A stretch of DNA of 64,000 nucleotides from Epithemia pelagica (lineage: Eukaryota > Bacillariophyta > Bacillariophyceae > Surirellales > Surirellaceae). The number at the start of each line of letters is the position of its first letter. Position 1 is the first letter of the stretch. The stretch is from positions 3,241,233-3,305,232 of the forward strand of contig OX337239.1 of assembly GCA_946965045.2 (NCBI GenBank). Direction: 5' to 3'. The notes below the pieces were generated by a model. That model was not told the origin of the DNA, made no database searches, and saw nothing but the letters and a program-made list of their open reading frames with translations. This document shows, one piece after another, positions 60,191-64,000 of this stretch. A program made the position numbers and the translations under genes.

Positions 60191-60960
60191 TCAGCAGTAC
60201 CAACAACAAAACCACGACCACGAATGCCGCCGATCATGTCTTGGCTGTCGTCTAATAGAACTTTTGTTGTTCTTCTTCGTTGGATTCTGGTTGGTGTTGC
60301 GAATCTTCGTCTGGTCGATGTGGAAGGGCGATGGGACCCTTTCCCATAATCGATTCTTCACCTGTTGATTCTCCCGTGTCGGATGCATGACGTAACCGTG
60401 TCGATTCAAATGACGATTGCACCAATGACCCTTGTACATGAAATCCTCGACAATGCCCACATAGCTCCAAACATCGGATCGGGCCGAGTAAAAGGCCACA
60501 TAGACCACCAAGGCAATCTCAGTGGCACGGATTAGCCACCATTGGGTGTCATTTGGCAAGAATGACGAACCAATGAGAGTTGTCGCATCTTTTTGTGGAG
60601 ATTTGCCGTCCGTAGATTGGAGCGATTCGAACTTGAGGGTCCATGCAAACTCTCTTGCGCTCCTCGATCTATTATGTTGGCAACCGCCATTGTTTCCCAA
60701 TGTTGGGACTGATCCTGGGCCTCGTAATTCAATTGTCACGGATTGAAGGAGGCCACTTCATGGTTGTGGTCTTCAATCATCGCTTCTTGAAGAGACATGT
60801 TGGTGAAATGGATTGATAAGGTCAAGTCGTCGTCGTCCTCATCATCGCCGTCATCGTGGTCGATGTGACGGAGTAGTCCCCAGCGGGGGTGAGAAGTCGG
60901 GTCGCATATGTGTCGTGCTTTTGGTGTTCAAACTAGTCATTCACGAATTCTCATGACTAC
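60191..60960 (-). pseudogene. Decayed minus-strand gene, copy D (N-terminal part)
   Basis: Minus-strand frames include EFAWTLKFESLQSTD, SFLPNDTQWWLIRATEIALV, ARSDVWSYVGIVEDFMYKGH and RHLNRHGYVMHPTRENQ. Near 60760 the EAMIEDHNHEVASFNP-type start is also recognisable. It resembles copy E and the front half of copies A-C; the Tudor-like end is missing. Confidence 0.5.
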
Positions 60961-61061
60961 CTCCCGCTGGGAGATAAAGATATCGACCTCCTGTACCTAC
61001 AATCTTTTGTGCAGTAAAAGGTATTCGAACCGCTAGGATTGTTTTGCGGACCGGTCGACCG

Positions 61062-62663
61062 ATGCTCTCCTTGCGACAACAACGACAGCCACAACAATCA
61101 CCGCTCTCTTGTTTGTGTTGGTCATCGCGCCGTTCGGTCGACCGTGCTACCACCACCAGCTCAACCACAACGACGCCGGCCATTGGAGGAGCCGAATTTT
61201 TTGGCGATTAAAAGGAAAAGGAAGAATTTTACGATCCCCAAGCCGAAGCCACGGCGGTTGCCACAGCGCCAGAACCGTCCGATGATGGCGCATCATGGGA
61301 TCGATTTGCCGACCGGTCCGCCTTTGCCGACGACACGGTGGCCCGTGTGGCCCGACAATTGCAGCGTCACATCAACCAGGTCTTGTATGAGGATGCCGAA
61401 CTAGAACCTGTGACAGACAACAATGAGGTCGAGTTGCAGGGCTATGCCACCACGTTGGTGTGGAAGACACCCTTTGAGACCTTGTACCTGAACCAGAAAA
61501 ACACCAAAACAACCGGCACCCTGATGAATCCATTGGAGGCTTTGCAATGTGCCTTGAATGACTTTGAACGCGTCAATGTCGCCCTGACAGCGGGTCGACC
61601 CCTGCCAAACGACGACACGAACAACTAACGACGACTATCGATGGAACTGCACTGGGAAGTGTCCTTGGCCTGGTCCGAATTCGCCTGGGAACCTCGCGTC
61701 CTCTTGGTCGGATCGTCCCACTTGCAATTGGAACGACAAGCCGATTCGTCGTCATCATGGAGTATTGTGCAACAAGACGATTTCTTGTTTGGTGGACATG
61801 ACACCAACAAGAACAATAAGAACGATCAAGTGTCCCTATTGCGCAATCAGTACCTCGCCAGGCAACTGTTGCCGCGCTTTTGGGATTTGTATCACATTGG
61901 CATGACACAGTCGGCCGAAGTGCAATCCCACGTCGTGGTGCAAAAACGACGAGGCTATGAAATTTGGGACTGGCCGGGACGATGGTACGTGACACCCACC
62001 GTGGTCGATACCAGCATGGATCAGACCGTCCAGTTGGCTCAAGTCTTGCCGAGTCATGCCTTTGGGGTGTCGGCCTTGTCGACCGTGGGACCGACCCAAG
62101 AACGCTTTGTTCCCACCTCGCCGCTCGAACTCCAAATTCGCAGTAGCAGCAACAAGGCGACGAATGGGGGTGTTTTGTTGCAATGGCAGATTCCTCTTTC
62201 GGTCGAACTTCAATCGCAACTCGTGTGGCCTCCCGCCACCAGCAAGGACGTTGAGGACGAGGACTCACCGGACGAACCAGACACTACAGCCGAGGAGGAT
62301 GAGCCGTCGTCCTCGAGAACCACCACCACCATGGAACCCGAGTGTCGGTATACATGGGTGGGACCCCGACGAGTGGCGGTCGTTCCCTTTGGTGGCACGG
62401 GGCCCCAAGATGAAGGCATTCCGGCGGCGCGACAAGCCTTGTATCAAGCCGTGATCCAAGAGGGACAGTACCAACCCAAACTCACCACCGCCACATCGAC
62501 TGGAACGGGTCGTCCCCAATTCACCTTTTGGAACCAGGCCTTCAAGGGCTGCTTTACGGCAAATGGATTGGGCATGGCGGTCTATGAATGGCGACCCAAT
62601 GGGCTGCCCTGGTTGGCCCAAAACTACTTCGTCGGGTTGGAGCTCCAAGTGCCCGAACCATAG
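61062..62663 (+). pseudogene. SOUL-like (heme-binding family) gene with two in-frame TAA codons
   Basis: One reading frame runs from ATG 61062 (MLSLRQQRQPQQSPLSCL, Ser/Arg/Gln-rich, possibly a targeting peptide) to TAG 62663. It is interrupted only by TAA at 61209-61211 and 61626-61628; sequence on both sides stays protein-like (EEFYDPQAEA, WDRFADRSAFADDTVARVAR, LVWKTPFETLYLN). The last part from 61641 (340 codons) contains RRVAVVPFGGTGPQDEG, a Glu/Asp-rich linker and VYEWRPNGLPWLAQNYFVGL, resembling the C-terminal pattern of SOUL heme-binding proteins; this match is by eye and moderate. It is single-copy here and not part of the Kelch modules. Confidence 0.55.
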
Positions 62664-63142
62664 TAAAACCGTTTTTCCATACCATCCCGAAAGGGGATGG
62701 TTCGTAGGCGTTCTAGCTATAATAGGTTCACATCTTGTCCTGCCGTACTGACACATGTAGTAGTATTCGCATAAAAGAATCTACAGGCCTAGTACCATAT
62801 CGGTATAGACGGGACAATGGTGTGTGGTACTAATAGCTAGATACCATAGTTCTACGGTATAGTACTCTCGTAATAGCGAGGTGATTCGTCGTCGTCGTCC
62901 CATTGCCTCAGGACTCAGGACCCCAATCGCACAGAAATCGAACTGTCGTGTAGTTTGGTAGCTTGGGCAACATGGGACGACTGCGGGGGTTTTGTCCATG
63001 CCGCTTCCTTGTATTCGTTGTTTTGTCTTGGTTTTCTTTGGGCGCGGGCCAGTCGCTGTCGGTAAAAATTGGACAGACTGACAGACCCTGCGCGCACACA
63101 CACACACAACACACACACACGTTCGCTCTCGCTGCGTACAGA
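62664..63142. other. Spacer with hairpin and CA microsatellite
   Basis: ACCATCCC, GAAAG, GGGATGGT (62681-62701) is an 8-bp hairpin 18 bp after the SOUL-like stop, perhaps near its 3' end. A (CA)n tract lies at about 63094-63120. Several short inverted words (GGTATAG, TACCATA) lie at 62790-62870. No gene is supported. Confidence 0.45.
63094..63120. repeat. CA microsatellite
   Basis: CACACACACA runs broken once by CAACAC, 23 bp before the start codon of the telomere-truncated gene. Confidence 0.85.
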
Positions 63143-63547
63143 ATGGCTTTCCACACAACACAGAGGATGAACGGTCCAACGAAAAAGCCTCGCTTGGAAG
63201 CCAATTCGACGATGATGAGTGCAAGCGACATGGAGATGGACGAAGGAACCGAACAGTCGTTGCTAAGATTCGCGAACGAGAATGATTTGGACGTCAGTAT
63301 TGTCCCGAAGTTGAAAGAAGCCAAGTCAGCCATACATTCCCGGAAAATCGATGAAAAAAATCGTGCCGGTATTCTCGTAGGATGTTTACTTTCGACTCAT
63401 GGAAATTTTACGGAGGATCATGCAAAAGAGGCCTTGAAAATCTTATTCCCGGAACCTGAAGAGCCCAAATCCAATCATCGAGGTCCCAGCATTGTGGATG
63501 GTTTGCACACAACGCTTGCGCACACCTTCGACTTGGGTTCGGGTTAG
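63143..63547 (+). pseudogene. Gene of unknown function truncated by the telomere
   Basis: From MAFHTTQRMNGPTKKPRLEA the frame is open for 131 residues up to THTFDL-type sequence (LAHTFDL) and then runs into telomeric repeats (GSG-stop). KKPRLE near the start resembles a nuclear localisation signal. The remainder (LLRFANENDLDVSIVPKLKE, DEKNRAGILVGCLLS, HAKEALKILFPEPEEP) looks like a folded, partly helical domain I do not recognise. The frame extends upstream to 62963 through the CA repeat, but the start at 63143 follows the repeat and is preferred. The missing end suggests a broken chromosome healed by telomere addition. Confidence 0.55.
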
Positions 63548-64000
63548 GGTTAGGGTTAGGGTTAGGGTTAGGGTTAGGGTTAGGGTTAGGGTTAGGGTTA
63601 GGGTTAGGGTTAGGGTTAGGGTTAGGGTTAGGGTTAGGGTTAGGGTTAGGGTTAGGGTTAGGGTTAGGGTTAGGGTTAGGGTTAGGGTTAGGGTTAGGGT
63701 TAGGGTTAGGGTTAGGGTTAGGGTTAGGGTTAGGGTTAGGGTTAGGGTTAGGGTTAGGGTTAGGGTTAGGGTTAGGGTTAGGGTTAGGGTTAGGGTTAGG
63801 GTTAGGGTTAGGGTTAGGGTTAGGGTTAGGGTTAGGGTTAGGGTTAGGGTTAGGGTTAGGGTTAGGGTTAGGGTTAGGGTTAGGGTTAGGGTTAGGGTTA
63901 GGGTTAGGGTTAGGGTTAGGGTTAGGGTTAGGGTTAGGGTTAGGGTTAGGGTTAGGGTTAGGGTTAGGGTTAGGGTTAGGGTTAGGGTTAGGGTTAGGGT
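63535..64000. repeat. Telomere, TTAGGG repeats
   Basis: After one variant unit (GGGTTCGGG) the sequence is an unbroken TTAGGG array of about 77 units to the end of the window. The G-rich strand runs 5' to 3' toward the right, so this is the right chromosome end. Confidence 0.98.

Noticed and set aside
1-64000. tRNA and rRNA genes
   Set aside because: I saw no cloverleaf with T-loop and A/B-box words and no rRNA-like stretch; a covariance search was not possible.

Overview
The window is the end of a eukaryotic chromosome. Its last ~460 bases are an uninterrupted TTAGGG array read toward the right edge, and the preceding 63.5 kb is a subtelomeric mosaic of duplicated gene blocks, decayed genes and transposons. 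A diatom-like stramenopile is the best guess: TTAGGG telomere, compact reading frames with no obvious introns, a Copia element whose integrase region carries the IYGPDLGSLKGKT-type motif I associate with diatom Copia lineages, a PIF/Harbinger element and an APE-endonuclease LINE. Species cannot be fixed from sequence alone.

The backbone is a family of eleven Kelch-repeat genes, called K1-K11 here, all on the + strand and all pointing at the telomere: K1 761-1945, K2 4917-6116, K3 9208-10359, K4 17059-18258, K5 27498-28716 (frameshifted), K6 31074-32294, K7 43197-44402, K8 47717-48883, K9 51788-52980 (frameshifted), K10 55095-56234, K11 58052-59272. Each codes for ~380-406 residues beginning MTTTLKEQAW (or close), followed by up to six glycine-doublet Kelch blades (a predicted six-bladed propeller), a conserved WCFRRLCEQQ segment and usually a basic tail. 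Two kinds of upstream block (U1, U2) and several kinds of downstream block (D1-D4) are combined in different ways around the genes, and patches inside the genes are shared between different pairs, so the array looks shuffled by unequal recombination or gene conversion. The DNA between the Kelch genes is mostly decayed copies of a few other genes, notably a minus-strand gene with a Tudor-like C-terminus.

Three transposons interrupt the array. (1) A PIF/Harbinger DNA transposon (12127-15278, TTA target duplication) with transposase and Myb-like partner genes; an unoccupied duplicate of its target lies at ~50716-50740. (2) A Copia LTR retrotransposon on the minus strand (21246-27306, CTCTC target duplication), with near-identical LTRs but a reverse transcriptase lacking its catalytic palm. 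(3) A GC-rich non-LTR retrotransposon on the minus strand (~33127-41940) whose two ORFs are each broken by an in-frame stop; it splits a D1 block that is continuous at ~60080-60125.

The most unusual object is at 7419-7630. It is a ~212-nt nested palindrome whose + strand folds into one long rod: a GTAA (GNRA-type) loop, Watson-Crick stems, and between stems GACGAGGAG-like spacers that face each other as tandem G-A/A-G mismatches. Only the + strand has these RNA-like features, so it is proposed as a candidate structured RNA (or foldback DNA) of unrecognised class. At the right end are a SOUL-like gene broken by two TAA codons (61062-62663) and a gene cut off by the telomere (63143-63547).
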